The notes below the pieces were generated by a model. That model searched no databases. It saw nothing but the letters and a program-made list of their open reading frames with translations, and was not told the origin of the DNA. This document shows, one piece after another, positions 63,319 through 64,000 of a stretch of 64,000 bases of DNA. The position numbers and the translations under genes are program-made. The first letter of the stretch is position 1, and every line of letters begins with the position of its first letter. Source of the DNA: Chondrus crispus (lineage: Eukaryota > Rhodophyta > Florideophyceae > Gigartinales > Gigartinaceae); NCBI RefSeq assembly GCF_000350225.1, contig NW_005179000.1:8351-72350 (forward strand), given 5' to 3'.

Positions 63319-64000
63319 CCCCCCCGTAGTAAGATATTTGGATCAATGTTTACATGTGCGTTGCGAGTCAATATTCGTGCACTACTGTACACACGACGGC
63401 ACACGTGTCACACTTGCGCCGGCGGACGATTGCAAGCCCGCCGACGCCGCCCACTCCCCGCTCTGTATTTAGCGCCGTCCCGCCGTCCTGTAGCCAGACG
63501 CCCGGTCAAGGGGGACATCAGTAAAAGTGAAAAGGCTACTTTCGTCTTTCCCTTTACGCGTCTGCTCGCTCCGCCTCATTCCCCTTTTCGCCTCCATTTC
63601 CAGACGCCCGCTCCCACGCCGGCCAGACGTCCCTCGCGAGAGTTTGACCTCTCGTACCCTGGCCGCGGCCTCGCGACTTTCAGTGACATTGCGCTCCATA
63701 CGTGTCAGCCGGAAGTTCGATTGGCAAAATATTCGCATAAGCAGAGCAGTCAACTACCCTTGGGTAAGGGTACACTGCAGCTCTCTGACCTGGCGCAGTG
63801 TTCTGTCTTGCGGCGGAAGATGGCAGTTGATCCAAAAACATGCCGCAGAAGGAAGCATATCAGTCAACTACAGAAACGCCATGTGCAACCTGATTGACTT
63901 ACCGATATTTGAGATAAAATAGCGTCATGCAGGACGAATGTCCGATGTAAACCGCCGCACTATAGGCCATCCTTTGTCGACATAGTGATCCCCACAGTGT
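63319..64000. other. End of window, no recognised gene
   Basis: Arg/Pro-rich ORFs of 94-183 codons overlap in several frames with no domain. A TACCCTTGGGTAAGGGTA partial palindrome lies at about 63,748-63,770, similar to the motif at 713 and 6066. Confidence 0.4.

Noticed and set aside
63346-63897. 183-codon plus-strand ORF at the window end
   Set aside because: Arg/Pro-rich with overlapping antisense ORFs and no domain.
1-64000. tRNA and rRNA genes
   Set aside because: No cloverleaf with a GGTTCGAATCC-type B box and no rRNA signature was found on inspection.

Overview
The window reads as nuclear DNA of a transposon-rich eukaryote with few introns. The single long uninterrupted host gene, the short GT-AG introns of one small gene, the dense nested mobile elements and two 100-N scaffold gaps fit a red alga such as a florideophyte (Chondrus-like). 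That assignment is inference; nothing here proves the species.

Layout. 0-1.5 kb: low-complexity GC-rich DNA with short tandem repeats and GTACAG motifs. 1.5-4.3 kb: an intronless MLO-like membrane protein gene on the minus strand. 4.3-10.3 kb: intergenic DNA with tandem duplications, a 61-bp near-perfect hairpin and one interrupted ORF. 10.3-11.7 kb: a secreted alpha/beta hydrolase gene with two introns that can be placed to the base. 14-16.6 kb: palindromes and the broken gag end of an LTR retroelement. 16.6-22.2 kb: a GC-rich block, probably an insertion, with one long unknown ORF flanked by hairpin repeats. 22.2-22.5 kb: the tail of a Harbinger-type transposase. 23.4-24.8 kb and 33.8-35.1 kb: two nested pairs of a palindrome-rich TG...CA element, every copy with its own 5-bp target duplication. 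25.5-30.1 kb: a Copia retrotransposon with 101-bp LTRs. 30.4-32.5 kb: a pogo/Jerky-type element with inverted repeats. 35.7-36.8 kb: an ISL2EU-like DDE transposase. 37.4-39.3 kb: an amber-interrupted unknown ORF. 41.0-42.6 kb: the C-terminal part of an HFM1/MER3 meiotic helicase gene. 43.8-45.2 kb: a Harbinger transposase with one frameshift.

The most striking object is a 17.3-kb element at 45,388-62,676. It has about 62-bp terminal inverted repeats and a 10-bp target duplication. It carries a KDZ/Zisupton-type transposase with a SWIM-like finger, a PIF1-like helicase, a Ulp1-like SUMO protease with a probable SUMO-interacting motif, four unrecognised long ORFs, and a captured fragment of a signal-peptide-peptidase (SppA) gene. 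A 16-bp palindromic motif, GGGAC-N6-GTCCC or a close variant, recurs at ten places inside it, in three different reading frames where it overlaps ORFs. I noticed no copies elsewhere in the window.

Most transposase and retroelement genes are broken by in-frame stops or single-base frameshifts, so the window is largely a graveyard of insertions. The MLO-like gene and the hydrolase are the only two genes that look like intact host genes.
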